64,000 nt of DNA from an uncultured Erythrobacter sp. (GCA_947500645.1 CANMSD010000002.1:930001-994000); one strand, 5' to 3'; counted from the stretch's first letter, positions 51,932 through 61,942 are shown. The notes: generated by a model not told the origin, from the letters alone. Made by a program: numbers and translations.

Positions 51932-53464
51932 TCAGCGCAGGCGCACCGGTAGGTAGCGGGGCGGCTGGCCGCGGCGCTGAATGCGCAGCAGCAAAGCATC
52001 GCGATTGTCTGCTTCCGCTTCATTGATACGCGCGAGCAGATCCTCAATTGTGGAGACCTCTTCGTAGTTGGCCGATAGGATGATGTCCCCACGGCGCAGA
52101 CCCTTGCGGCCTGCATCCGAGTTCGGATCAACGGCACCAATCACGAGGCCCGACGTGTCTGCGTCTGCGCCTAGGCGGCGCGCAATCTGCGGGGTCAGCT
52201 CAAGAACCTGGATACCCAGCTTCTCTTCGATCGTGCCGTCAGATTCCTGCGGGGTCATTTCCTGCTCGGAGTCGGGATCGAACATTTGCTCCTGGCGCAG
52301 CTCCTCTTCGCTCGGACGCTTTCCAACTGTGGCGTTCACCGTCCGGCGCTGGCCGTCACGCAGAAGCTCCACCGAGATGTCGGTGCCCGGCGCGATATTG
52401 GCGACGAGGAAAGACAATGTCTGGTCGCTGGTCACATCCTTGCCGTCAATCTTGGTAACAATATCGCCAGCCTGGATGCCTGCCTGGTCGGCTGCGCGAC
52501 CTTCCTGCACGCTCTGCACGAATTCTCCGCGATTGCGCGGCAGACCGAGCGAATCTGCAAGGTCATCGTCAATCGGCTGGATGCTCACGCCGAGGAAACC
52601 GCGCTCGATTTCCTGGCCATTCTTCAGCTGGTCGACAATCGGCGCTGCGATTTCTGCAGGGATCGCGAAGCCGATCCCTACGCTTCCGCCGGAAGGCGAA
52701 AAGATCGCGTTGTTGATGCCGATCACATTGCCTTGCATGTCGAACAGAGGGCCGCCGGAATTGCCGCGATTGATGCTGGCGTCGGTCTGGATGTAGCGAT
52801 CATATGCGCCGCCCTGACCGGTGTTGCGCAGAACCGCAGAGACGATCCCACTGGTCACCGTTCCGCCAAGGCCGAATGGGTTGCCGATCGCAACCACCCA
52901 GTCGCCGACCCGTGCTTCGCTCGAATCGCCGAACCTGACGAATGGGAAATTGTCGTTTGACTGAATCTTGAGCACGGCGAGATCGGAGGCGGCATCTGCA
53001 CCAACCAATTCCGCTTCATACTCCGTTCCGTCGGGCATCGTGATGGTGATTTCTTCCAGCGTCGCCCGGTCATTTGGCGCAACAACATGATTGTTGGTCA
53101 CCACAAAGCCATCAGCTGAGATAATGAAGCCAGAGCCCAGCGATTGCGCCTCGCGCGTTTGCGGCTGCGCAGGGGTTCCGCCACGGCGACGGTTGAACAG
53201 ATCGGCAAATGGAGTGCCCTGGAAAGGGTTGCGGTTCACTTCGACCCGTTGACGGGTTGCGATATTGACCACGGCCGGCTGCAATTGCTCAGTCAAATCG
53301 GCAAAACTGGCAGGGGCACCAGCACGCGGGACAACTTGGCTCATCACGCGATCATCATTTTGCGCGACCTGCGCGCCAGCCGGTTGGCCAGTGATCAGCG
53401 AAACCGTTGCACCGCCCACCAGCAGTGCGCTTGTCAGTCCATAAACGTACCGCACTTTTTTCAC
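51932..53464 (-). CDS. periplasmic serine protease DegP/HtrA family
   Basis: 510 residues from the GTG at 53464 (GAGGAACGAGAGG just upstream), which begins a signal-like segment (VYGLTSALLVGGATVSL); an ATG 12 codons earlier is the alternative. The trypsin-like domain has TNNHVV, SDLAVLKI and GNSGGPLFD, giving the His-Asp-Ser triad. Two PDZ domains follow (GFLGVSIQPID region; LGIQVLELTPQIARRL region). It degrades misfolded envelope proteins. The gene faces the PBP terminator and follows hflKC on the same strand after about 200 bases. Confidence 0.95.
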   Translation of the reverse strand: MKKVRYVYGLTSALLVGGATVSLITGQPAGAQVAQNDDRVMSQVVPRAGAPASFADLTEQLQPAVVNIATRQRVEVNRNPFQGTPFADLFNRRRGGTPAQPQTREAQSLGSGFIISADGFVVTNNHVVAPNDRATLEEITITMPDGTEYEAELVGADAASDLAVLKIQSNDNFPFVRFGDSSEARVGDWVVAIGNPFGLGGTVTSGIVSAVLRNTGQGGAYDRYIQTDASINRGNSGGPLFDMQGNVIGINNAIFSPSGGSVGIGFAIPAEIAAPIVDQLKNGQEIERGFLGVSIQPIDDDLADSLGLPRNRGEFVQSVQEGRAADQAGIQAGDIVTKIDGKDVTSDQTLSFLVANIAPGTDISVELLRDGQRRTVNATVGKRPSEEELRQEQMFDPDSEQEMTPQESDGTIEEKLGIQVLELTPQIARRLGADADTSGLVIGAVDPNSDAGRKGLRRGDIILSANYEEVSTIEDLLARINEAEADNRDALLLRIQRRGQPPRYLPVRLR

Positions 53465-53667
53465 GTCCTCTCGTTCCTCATTCCAAATTGGGCTTGGCAC
53501 TTGCGCGACCTGATACGCACCAGTTCACCAAGCAGTTACGCCGTCACCATGGGACAAGACGCACTTAACGCAGTTTGAACGACAGATGTAGTCGGTCAGA
53601 CTTGCTATACCGTTCGTCGGAAACGGCATTTAAAGCAATAACTTACAAATCCGCAATTCCAATGTGA

Positions 53668-54513
53668 TCAACGTATCCCACGGAATTGGCGGAAGTATTC
53701 ATTGTCTTCCGATAGCACCATCGAGCTTTCGCCATTACCATCAATAAAGGTACGGCGATAACTCTCCATCCCGCGGTAGAAGTTGTAGAATTCCGGGTCT
53801 TTACCATAGGCTGCAGCGTAAGTGTTCGCCGCGTCAGCTTCCGCCTCTGCGCGGATGATCTGCGCATTTTTGCGGCCTTGCGCCCGGATGGTCGCTGCTT
53901 CTTCCTGACGGTCCGACTGCATCCGCGTAAAAGCGGCCTGCAGAGGAGTGCCTTCCGGCAAGTCAGCAGCCTTGATCCGCACGTCAATGATCTGTGCGCC
54001 ATATTGGCGTGCCTGGGCATCAAGCTTGTCGCGAATATTGGTCATCGCATTGCCGCGCTCCGCAGTAAGCAGGCTGGCGAAGGTGCGACGGCCAAGCTCC
54101 TGACGGAGCACCGAAGTAAGGATCGGCGAAAGCTGGGCTCGCAGCCGATTTTCATCCCCGGCCCGCTCAACCATCGATACCGGTTGGATGATGCGGAAAC
54201 GTGCGTAAGCATTGACCTGAAGGCGTTGCTGATCGCTGGTCAGCACCTGTTGGTTGTCCATGTCGAGGTCGAGCACGCGGCGTTCGACCATCTGAACCCG
54301 ATCGTAGAATGGGACGCGCCAGTAAAAGCCAGCGCCTGTTTGCCCATAAGGCTCGTCGGGGCGATATATATTGACGATCTTTGTTGGATTACCGGCGCTG
54401 ATAATGACGGCTTGTTTTGTTTCGGGCACAACGAACAAGCTGGATAGTGCGGCCACGAGGGCCACACCCACAGCTATGATAACGAGGCGGTATCTCTGCC
54501 AGACGTTTTCCAT
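53668..54513 (-). CDS. hflC: HflC, SPFH-domain regulator of FtsH
   Basis: 281 residues. A membrane segment (LVIIAVGVALVAALSSLFVV) is followed by the band-7/SPFH domain (GAGFYWRVPFYDRVQMVERR, TSDQQRLQVNAYARFRI) and a coiled coil (QEEAATIRAQGRKNAQIIRA). With HflK it forms the periplasmic cage around FtsH. It ends with an Arg-rich SEDNEYFRQFRGIR. It starts 3 bases after hflK. Confidence 0.95.
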   Translation of the reverse strand: MENVWQRYRLVIIAVGVALVAALSSLFVVPETKQAVIISAGNPTKIVNIYRPDEPYGQTGAGFYWRVPFYDRVQMVERRVLDLDMDNQQVLTSDQQRLQVNAYARFRIIQPVSMVERAGDENRLRAQLSPILTSVLRQELGRRTFASLLTAERGNAMTNIRDKLDAQARQYGAQIIDVRIKAADLPEGTPLQAAFTRMQSDRQEEAATIRAQGRKNAQIIRAEAEADAANTYAAAYGKDPEFYNFYRGMESYRRTFIDGNGESSMVLSEDNEYFRQFRGIR

Positions 54514-54516
54514 GGC

Positions 54517-55695
54517 TTACTGTCCTCCCTGCGCTGGCGCGGTTGGCTGAGCCGGTGCCGGGCGTGTGCGCCGCTGAACTTCGTTGAGCGGAAGATATGG
54601 CGTAACCCCGTCGGTTCCGACAATGGTCTTGTCGGTGTTGGCCAAGACAGCCTCCATTGTCTCGTAATAGAGTCTGCGGCGGGTCACCTCGGGCGCGAGA
54701 ATATATTCGCTGTAAATCTGGTTGAATTCGGCCGCGTCACCTTCTGCGCGGGCGAGCAATTGTTGCGCATAACGACGAGCCTGATTGATTTCCTGCTCGG
54801 CGTTTTGCTGCGCGGCGAGCACGTCATTGAAGGCTTCGATTACCTGCTCAGGCGGGTCGGACTTGTCGATCTCGATACCTTGCACAGCAATGCCCGATCC
54901 GTAAGCATCGAGGATGTTCTGCATCCGTGTCAGGACGTTTTGCTCGATATCCGCGCGTCCCTCACCGCCAATAACGGTATCGAGTGTCTTTTCGGCGACA
55001 GAAGATCGCATCGCAGTCTCTGCCGCTTCCTGAACGGTTTCGATCGGATCGGCGAGCTGGAACTGAAACAGCGTCAGGTCCTTGATGTTCCAGCGGATAA
55101 GATAGCTCAAATCGACCAAGTTCTGGTCTCCGGTCAGGATCAGCTTTTTCGGTACGTCGACGGATCGAATCTCGCTCACATCGGTTGCGGTGACTTGCTG
55201 GACTGGCCATGGCCACGTGAATTGCGTGCCAGGATTGAGGGTTTGAGAATACTTGCCTCCGAACCAGGTCACGACGGCCTGCTCGCGAGGTTGTATGAAG
55301 TGGACGCTTGTCAGCCCCAACCACAACAACCCAATGCCGACCAGCACGATTGGCAGCCAGCTCTTGCCGCCGGGCCTCTCTGGCAGTCGGAAGTTGGGGC
55401 CACCAGGGCCACCGCCCTTGCGGCTTGGGCCTTCGGGACCGCGATTTCTGAAGATGTCTTCGATGCTGGCCGAGCGGCGTTTGTCATCGCGGCCACCGGG
55501 CAGCCATGGATTGCGCGGGCCGCTGTCCTTGCCGCCGTCGGAGCTATCGTCTCCAGATGGGCCTTCGCCGCTATCGCCGCCGCCCCAAGGGTTCTTCTTG
55601 CCCGCCATGGCCAAACCGATGCCGGACATATGTGAGCCTTGCCCTGCGACAGAGCGGGATCCAAAGCGTTTTCTCAAACGATCAAAAATTCTCAT
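54517..55695 (-). CDS. hflK: HflK, SPFH-domain regulator of FtsH
   Basis: 392 residues from ATG at 55695; a second ATG 29 codons later (55608) begins MAGKKNPWGGGDSG, which is the more usual HflK N-terminus. A Gly/Asp-rich, disordered region precedes a membrane helix (LPIVLVGIGLLWLGLTSV), then the SPFH domain (VVTWFGGKYSQTLNPGTQF, NIKDLTLFQFQLADP) and a helical coiled coil (QQNAEQEINQARRYAQQLLA). Forms the FtsH-HflKC complex with the adjacent gene. Confidence 0.9.
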   Translation of the reverse strand: MRIFDRLRKRFGSRSVAGQGSHMSGIGLAMAGKKNPWGGGDSGEGPSGDDSSDGGKDSGPRNPWLPGGRDDKRRSASIEDIFRNRGPEGPSRKGGGPGGPNFRLPERPGGKSWLPIVLVGIGLLWLGLTSVHFIQPREQAVVTWFGGKYSQTLNPGTQFTWPWPVQQVTATDVSEIRSVDVPKKLILTGDQNLVDLSYLIRWNIKDLTLFQFQLADPIETVQEAAETAMRSSVAEKTLDTVIGGEGRADIEQNVLTRMQNILDAYGSGIAVQGIEIDKSDPPEQVIEAFNDVLAAQQNAEQEINQARRYAQQLLARAEGDAAEFNQIYSEYILAPEVTRRRLYYETMEAVLANTDKTIVGTDGVTPYLPLNEVQRRTRPAPAQPTAPAQGGQ

Positions 55696-55786
55696 AGGTC
55701 TTTTATAGGGTGCCCGCTTGCGAAAAACAGGGCCTATAGAAAAACAAGGATTACGTAGGCGATTTTGATGCTAGAGGCCTCTCGCA

Positions 55787-56788
55787 ATGAGTGACGCAAA
55801 AAATGCATCCAGCGATGAGGGACGACTGCTGGCGGCCCTGCGCGGCGAAGCGGGCGAAGATATCGCCGCGCGGGTGACCTCGGCCAGAATGGTGGCTGGA
55901 CGTGCGGTCGTGGTTGTGGAGGCTAGCGGTCTCTCCTCATCAGAGCGCAAAGATGCTGAGCAGGCGATCGAGGGTGCGCTCAGCCGGCTGGACGGTGTCG
56001 AAGAAGTCCGCGTCGCTTTGATGGGAGAGCGCGTGAAGCGCCGCATAATTGCGGTCGGCTCTGGCAAAGGTGGGGTTGGCAAGTCGACGCTCACCGCCAA
56101 TCTCGCTGTCGCGTTGGCGGAAATGGGCCACAAAGTCGGGGTTATCGACGCCGATATATATGGGCCTTCTCAACCGAAACTGCTCGCGACCGAAGACAAG
56201 CGACCGGTTGCTGAAGACGACAAGCTGATCCCGTTGGAAAGCCCGCATGGCTTGAAAATGCTTTCGATGGGCAATCTTGCAAAGCCCGCTCAGGCGCTCG
56301 CATGGCGTGGGCCGATGGCGGGCGGTGCGCTCACCCAGCTAGTCGAGGGCGATTGGGGCGATACCGAGTTGTTGCTGATCGATTTGCCACCGGGCACGGG
56401 CGACGTGCAAATCTCTATGCTGCAGAAGCATAAGCCGGATGGCGCCGTATTGGTCTCCACTCCGCAGGACTTGGCGCTGATCGATGCGGCCCGGGCTGGG
56501 CAATTGTTCGAGACCGGCAAAGTGCCGATTATTGGCCTGGTCGAGAATATGGCGGGCTACACCTGCCCACATTGCGGCGAGATAAGCGATCCATTTGGCA
56601 GTGGCGGGTTCGAGCAATTGGCCGAGCGGCTCGACATTCCTTTCCTTGGACGTATCCCGTTAAGCTTGCCAATCCGCGAGGCTGGTGACGCCGGCTCGCC
56701 GGTTGCCGCTCGCGACGACGCTGACGGCGTTGCCTTTCGCGCGGTAGCAGAGAGGGTTGCTGGCTGGCTCGAAAGCGAGGGCGGCTAA
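55787..56788 (+). CDS. mrp: Mrp/ApbC-type iron-sulfur carrier ATPase
   Basis: 333 residues. An N-terminal MIP18-like domain (about 1-85) precedes the P-loop ATPase: GSGKGGVGKSTLTANLAVAL (deviant Walker A), DADIYGPSQPKLL and a CPHC motif (YTCPHCGEIS) that binds the transferable Fe-S cluster. It delivers clusters to apo-enzymes. The molybdopterin oxidoreductase gene begins three bases downstream and could be one client, by position. Confidence 0.95.
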   Translation: MSDAKNASSDEGRLLAALRGEAGEDIAARVTSARMVAGRAVVVVEASGLSSSERKDAEQAIEGALSRLDGVEEVRVALMGERVKRRIIAVGSGKGGVGKSTLTANLAVALAEMGHKVGVIDADIYGPSQPKLLATEDKRPVAEDDKLIPLESPHGLKMLSMGNLAKPAQALAWRGPMAGGALTQLVEGDWGDTELLLIDLPPGTGDVQISMLQKHKPDGAVLVSTPQDLALIDAARAGQLFETGKVPIIGLVENMAGYTCPHCGEISDPFGSGGFEQLAERLDIPFLGRIPLSLPIREAGDAGSPVAARDDADGVAFRAVAERVAGWLESEGG

Positions 56789-56791
56789 AGC

Positions 56792-59080
56792 GTGGCTGTA
56801 ACTGCGGCCATCACCAGGCGCGGATTGCTGACTGGCGCGGCGGCGGGCGGTGGTTTGCTGGTTGCGTGGTGGCTCTATCCGCGCAGCTTCCCCAATCCGC
56901 TGGTCGCGGCGAACGGTGAGCATATCTTCGACGCCTGGCTGAAGATCGGCGAAGATGGCGTGGTGACGGTTGCCGTCCCGCAGCTCGAGATGGGGCAGGG
57001 TATTACGACACTGTTGCCGCAAGTGATCGCGCAGGAACTGGGCGCCGACTGGCGACAAATTGCCGTTGAACCTGCACCTGTTAGCGGTATTTATGCCAAT
57101 ATTCCGCTCGCACGCCGGTGGTCTGCGCTATGGGATGGTTTCGGGAAGGGACTTTCCGAAGCGAGTGACGAGTTCCTGACCGAGAGGTTCGCGCGCGAAA
57201 GTCGGTTTTCTACAACAGCTGATGGCACTTCGATCGCCGCATACGAAGAACCTTGCCGCAATGCCGCTGCCGCTGCCCGAGCCATGCTGGCGCAAGCCGC
57301 TTCGGCGAGATGGGACGTCGATTGGGAGCGATGCGAGGTCGAAAACGGCTTTGTTCGATACGGCGAGGAGCGCTTCACATTTGGCGAGCTCGCTGCCGAG
57401 GCAGCTGAGCAGCATGCACCCGATCCTCCGCCCTTGCGGCCGGACACGCCAGGCGAGCAGCCTCTACCCGGTGAAGCAGACGCGCCGCTCGCCTTCCCGC
57501 GGATCGATATGCCGTCCAAGGTCGATGGCACATTCCAGTTCGCTGCTGACGTTCGACTACCCGGCATGGCCTATGCGGCGATCCGTCACGGCCCGGTCGA
57601 TAACTCGACCCTGACCGGATTTGACCGTAGCTGCGCACGCCACGCATTGAGCGTTGTCGAAGGCAAGCGCTGGCTTGCGGCTGTCGCCGGCAATTGGTGG
57701 CAGGCAGAGCGCGAGCTCGCCGCGATGAGACCGCAATTCGCGACCGAGTTTCCGGTTGACAGCGAAAGCATCGCCGCACGGCTCGACACAATGGTCGACA
57801 AAGGTGACTCCTTCCGCATTGCTGAAACTGGCTTTGGCGAGGAGGGGATGAGCCGGGTCGATTTCGCGCGCCGTTACGAAGTGGAAGCGGCGATACCCGC
57901 TCCGCTTGAAACGGCTTGTGCGACTGCGCGCTTTGAAGACGGCACGCTCGAATTGTGGATGGCCTCGCAAGCGCCTGAGCGAGCCCGTGTTGCAGCGGCG
58001 ACAGCCATCGGAATCAGCCCGGAGGACGTGGTTCTCTATCCGATGCCGGCTGGCGGCAGTTTCGACCGACGGCTTGAGAATGACCATGCCATCGAAATCG
58101 CGCTAATTGCCAGCGAGTTCGCCGAAAGTCATGGCCGCCCCGTCCAACTGATCTGGTCGCGGCGCGACGATATCGTCCAGTCTCGCCCGCGCAATCCGGC
58201 TTATCTGCTGCTTGGCGCGCAGCTTTCACCCGACGGCGAGGGACGGATCGATGCCCTTCGTTCGCGGATCGCCTGCCCGCCGGGGAACATCGAATTTGGC
58301 AAGCGCCTGTTCGAGAACCTCACCACCTCCGCCGCCATTCGCGAGAGCATTGGCGCGAAGGATACGCTTGCCTGCGAAGGATCCGTGCCACCCTACGCCA
58401 TTCCCAGCGTGGTGGTCGATCACATCCCGGTCGAGATCGGCCTTCCGACCGGGCGGATGCGCGGCAATGCGCACAGCTACACCGCCTTTGCGACTGAAAG
58501 CCTGATCGACGAAATCGCTGCTGAGCATTCGCGCGAACCTTTGTCCTATCGTATTGCTATGCTGGGTGACGATGTGCGGCTCGCGGCTTGTCTGCAACGC
58601 GCGGCGCAGATCGCGGAATGGGGCGGTGGTGGTGGTCAGAGCGGACAAGGGCTTGCCTGTCACCGGATTGGTGACGCGACAACCGGCGGGCGGATCGCGT
58701 GCATTGCGACTGCGCGGCAGGGCGAAGGCGGCGTACGCGTCATTCGGTTGACGGCGGTGGTCGACATTGGACGGATCATCAATATCGACATTGCCCGTCA
58801 GCAGGTCGAAGGCGGACTGATCTTCGGCCTCGGCTTGGCGCTTGGCAATTCGCTTCGGTATAGTGGGGGAATGCCAAACGCGCTTGATATGGAAGAGTTG
58901 GGCCTGCCTACGCTCTCCGATTGCCCCGACATTGAAGTCGATTTTATCGCCAATGAGGCTGCGCCCGCCGACCCGGGAGAGCTGGGCGCTGTTGTGGCAG
59001 CTCCGGCGATTGCGAATGCATTGTTTTCCGCCACAGGCTTGAGACTGCGCCGTCTACCCCTACTTTCAGGCGGTATATGA
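56792..59080 (+). CDS. xanthine-dehydrogenase-family molybdopterin subunit (IorB-like)
   Basis: 762 residues from a GTG 3 bases after mrp. A twin-arginine-type signal (ITRRGLLTGAAAGGGLLVAW) suggests export. The large molybdenum-binding subunit layout is seen: LKIGEDGVVTVAVPQLEMGQG, RIDMPSKVDGTFQFAADVRL, MPAGGSFDRR, and the C-terminal PGELGAVVAAPAIANALF, whose Glu is in the catalytic position. It resembles isoquinoline 1-oxidoreductase beta subunits. The small [2Fe-2S] subunit (IorA) is absent from the neighbourhood. Substrate not predictable. Confidence 0.85.
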   Translation: MAVTAAITRRGLLTGAAAGGGLLVAWWLYPRSFPNPLVAANGEHIFDAWLKIGEDGVVTVAVPQLEMGQGITTLLPQVIAQELGADWRQIAVEPAPVSGIYANIPLARRWSALWDGFGKGLSEASDEFLTERFARESRFSTTADGTSIAAYEEPCRNAAAAARAMLAQAASARWDVDWERCEVENGFVRYGEERFTFGELAAEAAEQHAPDPPPLRPDTPGEQPLPGEADAPLAFPRIDMPSKVDGTFQFAADVRLPGMAYAAIRHGPVDNSTLTGFDRSCARHALSVVEGKRWLAAVAGNWWQAERELAAMRPQFATEFPVDSESIAARLDTMVDKGDSFRIAETGFGEEGMSRVDFARRYEVEAAIPAPLETACATARFEDGTLELWMASQAPERARVAAATAIGISPEDVVLYPMPAGGSFDRRLENDHAIEIALIASEFAESHGRPVQLIWSRRDDIVQSRPRNPAYLLLGAQLSPDGEGRIDALRSRIACPPGNIEFGKRLFENLTTSAAIRESIGAKDTLACEGSVPPYAIPSVVVDHIPVEIGLPTGRMRGNAHSYTAFATESLIDEIAAEHSREPLSYRIAMLGDDVRLAACLQRAAQIAEWGGGGGQSGQGLACHRIGDATTGGRIACIATARQGEGGVRVIRLTAVVDIGRIINIDIARQQVEGGLIFGLGLALGNSLRYSGGMPNALDMEELGLPTLSDCPDIEVDFIANEAAPADPGELGAVVAAPAIANALFSATGLRLRRLPLLSGGI

Positions 59081-59114
59081 TGGACCCTGTGCGTCTTTCG
59101 GTCGTTGAGCGACT

Positions 59115-60149
59115 ATGACCTGGCAGCGACAGCTTTTGCCCAACGACCATCCGCCGGTCGCGAGTGGATCGATCGGCGTGCTTTTGATCAATCTCGGCAC
59201 ACCCGAGGCGCCGACCGCTGGCGCGGTGAAAACCTATCTCAAGCAATTCCTGTCCGATCGCCGGGTCATCGAAATTCCTGCATTGTTATGGCAACCGCTG
59301 CTGCGCGGAGTGATCTTGAATACAAGGCCCAAGAAGAGCGCGGAGGCTTATTCGAAGGTTTGGACCGAACGGGGCTCTCCACTGGCTGACATCACTGCCC
59401 GTCAGGCGGAAGCGATGGCGGCGGAGGTCGGCGAGAACGTCGTGGTTGAATATGCAATGCGATATGGCTCACCCTCGATCGAAGAGCGTCTGATCAAGCT
59501 GACCGAGGCAGGGTGCGACCGTATACTGATCGCACCGCTTTACCCGCAATATTGCGCCGCCACGACGGCGACTGTGTTTGACGAAGTCGCGCGGATCATG
59601 GCGCAGATGCGCTGGCAACCGGCCTTGCGCTTCCTACCGCCCTATCACGATAACCCGGCCTATCTCGATGCGCTGGCGAACGATCTGACCCGGCAGGTAA
59701 AGGCGCTCAGCTTTAAGCCCGAAGTGCTGCTGTTGTCCTTCCACGGCATGCCATTGCGCACACTGGAACTGGGCGATCCTTATCACTGCCATTGCCACAA
59801 GACCGCGCGGCTTCTGCGCGAGCGGCTTGAAACACTGCCGCAATTCGAAGGCGTTCGGTTTGAGACCAGCTTTCAATCGCGCTTCGGTCCGGCCCAATGG
59901 CTGGAGCCGGCAACTGACGACACATTGACCAAGGAAGGCGAGAGCGGCACCAAGCGGATCGCCGTCGCAGCTCCCGGCTTCTCCGCCGATTGCGTTGAGA
60001 CGTTGGAGGAACTAGCGCTCGAAGGGGCGGAGATTTTTGAGAAAGCGGGCGGAGAGGACTACGCCGTGCTCGATTGCCTCAACACCAGCGAACCGGGCAT
60101 TGAATTGCTTGATACTTTGATTAAGCAAGAGCTCGCTGGCTGGACCTGA
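59115..60149 (+). CDS. hemH: ferrochelatase
   Basis: 344 residues. Landmarks of HemH: GVLLINLGTPEAPTAGAVK, APLYPQYCAATTATVFDEVA, LLLSFHGMPLRTL with the catalytic His, and CHKTARLLRERL. The C-terminus carries FETSFQSRFGPAQWLEP and VAAPGFSADCVETLEEL, as in alphaproteobacterial enzymes. It inserts Fe2+ into protoporphyrin IX at the membrane. It follows the molybdopterin gene by 34 bases on the same strand. Confidence 0.95.
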   Translation: MTWQRQLLPNDHPPVASGSIGVLLINLGTPEAPTAGAVKTYLKQFLSDRRVIEIPALLWQPLLRGVILNTRPKKSAEAYSKVWTERGSPLADITARQAEAMAAEVGENVVVEYAMRYGSPSIEERLIKLTEAGCDRILIAPLYPQYCAATTATVFDEVARIMAQMRWQPALRFLPPYHDNPAYLDALANDLTRQVKALSFKPEVLLLSFHGMPLRTLELGDPYHCHCHKTARLLRERLETLPQFEGVRFETSFQSRFGPAQWLEPATDDTLTKEGESGTKRIAVAAPGFSADCVETLEELALEGAEIFEKAGGEDYAVLDCLNTSEPGIELLDTLIKQELAGWT

Positions 60150-60263
60150 AATTCTTCCGATCCAGACCCTGCGCCGCACCCTGCGGTTCGGACTGGATTT
60201 GGTAAGACTTGCTGCTTACAGTGAAGTAAGTTGTAAATCCGAACTCGATTGAGGGCGCGTCCG

Positions 60264-61679
60264 ATGGCTACCTTGGCAGATCAAAAACCCGCCGCAGAAA
60301 CCGTGGCCAAAGAAGCGCCTGCGCATTGGATGGATGGTAATCCGACTGAGGCTGACCTTGCGCATATTCCGGGTGAGGGCGGCTGGCCCGTGGTCGGCAA
60401 TACTCTCAAGATGCTGGCCGACCCGCATGCCTTCACCAAGCGCATGGTCGAGACGCATGGGCGGGTTTATAAAAATCGCGCGTTTGGCGGTTGGAACGTC
60501 ACGCTAATCGGGGCCGAAGCGAACGAGTTGATACTGTTCAACAAGGACAAGATTTTCTCAAGCGAACAAGGCTGGGGCCCGGTGCTCGATCAGCTCTTCC
60601 CGCGCGGGCTTATGCTGCTCGATTTCGATCATCACCGAATTGACCGACGCGCGCTCTCAATCGCGTTCAAGCCGGGTCCGATGCGGCATTATTCGGGCGC
60701 GCTGAATCGCGGCATTTCGCATGAAGTTGCAGGCTGGGCCGGACCGATGGAATTCTATCCTGCGATCAAGGAACTGACGCTCGACCTGGCGGCCGACAGC
60801 TTCATTGGTATCCCTTGGGGTCCGGAAGCGGACAAGATCAACGAAGCCTTCGTCGACATGGTGCAGGCCTCCGTCGCGCCGGTGCGCAGACCGCTGCCCT
60901 TCACAAAAATGAAGAAGGGCGTCGATGGACGCGCCTATCTGGTCGAATATTTCACGAAGGAAACGCACAAGCGACGCAAAGACGGTGGCGGGCAGGACAT
61001 GTTCAGCCAATTTGCGACGGCGACGCGCGAAGACGGCTCGCTGTTGCCGGTCGACGAAGTGGTCGATCATATGAACTTCCTGATGATGGCTGCGCACGAC
61101 ACGATCACATCGAGTGCAACATCGCTGGTCTATCTGCTGGCCAAACATCCTGAATGGCAGGCTAAGGTTCGTGATGAGATCATGGCGGTGACGGGCGGGC
61201 CTGATGGCTCAGGTGAGCCGCGTCCCCTCGAATATGACGATATGGGCAAGCTTGAACTGACCGAGATGGCATTCAAGGAATCGCTGCGGATGATCCCGCC
61301 CGTACCATCCATGCCGCGCCGGGCGCTGAAGAGTTTTGAATTCGGCGGATATCACATTCCAGCAGGTACGCCTTGTGGTATCAACATTTACTGGACGCAC
61401 CATTCCGACGAATACTGGGATGATCCTTTCACCTTTGATCCGATGCGTTTCACGTTAGACAAGGTGAAGGCGCGCCATAAATACGCTTGGGTGCCATTTG
61501 GCGGCGGGGCGCATATGTGCCTTGGTCTGCACTTTGCTTACATGCAGGTGAAAGTGCTAATGGCACAGATCCTCCAACGCTATGAAATTGTGACCCAAAA
61601 AGGGTATGATCCTGATTGGCAACCATGGCCGATTCCACAGCCTAAGGATGGGCTGAAGGTGGAATTTCGCAAACTGTGA
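60264..61679 (+). CDS. cytochrome P450
   Basis: 471 residues from ATG at 60264 (a start five codons upstream exists). It is soluble, without an N-terminal anchor. Landmarks: I-helix MMAAHDTITSSATS, K-helix ExxR in AFKESLRMIPP, and heme-binding FGGGAHMCLGLHFA with the thiolate Cys. The group resembles bacterial CYP110/CYP120-like or retinoid/sterol-type P450s by its long C-terminal region and no ferredoxin partner nearby; the assignment of a family is uncertain. Substrate is unknown. It lies 114 bases after hemH. Confidence 0.9.
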   Translation: MATLADQKPAAETVAKEAPAHWMDGNPTEADLAHIPGEGGWPVVGNTLKMLADPHAFTKRMVETHGRVYKNRAFGGWNVTLIGAEANELILFNKDKIFSSEQGWGPVLDQLFPRGLMLLDFDHHRIDRRALSIAFKPGPMRHYSGALNRGISHEVAGWAGPMEFYPAIKELTLDLAADSFIGIPWGPEADKINEAFVDMVQASVAPVRRPLPFTKMKKGVDGRAYLVEYFTKETHKRRKDGGGQDMFSQFATATREDGSLLPVDEVVDHMNFLMMAAHDTITSSATSLVYLLAKHPEWQAKVRDEIMAVTGGPDGSGEPRPLEYDDMGKLELTEMAFKESLRMIPPVPSMPRRALKSFEFGGYHIPAGTPCGINIYWTHHSDEYWDDPFTFDPMRFTLDKVKARHKYAWVPFGGGAHMCLGLHFAYMQVKVLMAQILQRYEIVTQKGYDPDWQPWPIPQPKDGLKVEFRKL

Positions 61680-61711
61680 TTTTCAAACGCTGAGATTAAG
61701 TGTCGCGCTAA

Positions 61712-61882
61712 TCAAAAATCCCAAGCGATACCTTTGGCTTCCCAATCGCCATAGCGCGTTGGTGAGAGGTCGCGCGGTTCATCCTTCAGCGGATCGACCG
61801 CTTTAGGCTTTGGTGCAGGGTCATTCGTCCAATGCGCTGGCTTGGTGAAGTTTTTGGCGGCGTCGGATTTCTGTTTTGTCAT
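61712..61882 (-). CDS. DUF1674 protein, succinate dehydrogenase assembly factor 4 homologue
   Basis: 56 residues, ATG start at 61882. The signature is a basic N-terminus (MTKQKSDAAKNFTKP), AHWTNDPAPKPKAVDPLKDE and the conserved C-terminal RDLSPTRYGDWEAKGIAWDF, ending in the family's aromatic Phe. In eukaryotes and alphaproteobacteria this family (SDHAF4) helps flavinylated SdhA assemble into complex II. It is divergent from rsmB, and is too short for a simple 60-codon cut-off. Confidence 0.9.
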   Translation of the reverse strand: MTKQKSDAAKNFTKPAHWTNDPAPKPKAVDPLKDEPRDLSPTRYGDWEAKGIAWDF

Positions 61883-61942
61883 CGCATATCGGTAACGCGC
61901 GAGGTGGCGCTTGGTTTCAACTGCGGCTAGGCGCGGTGGCCT

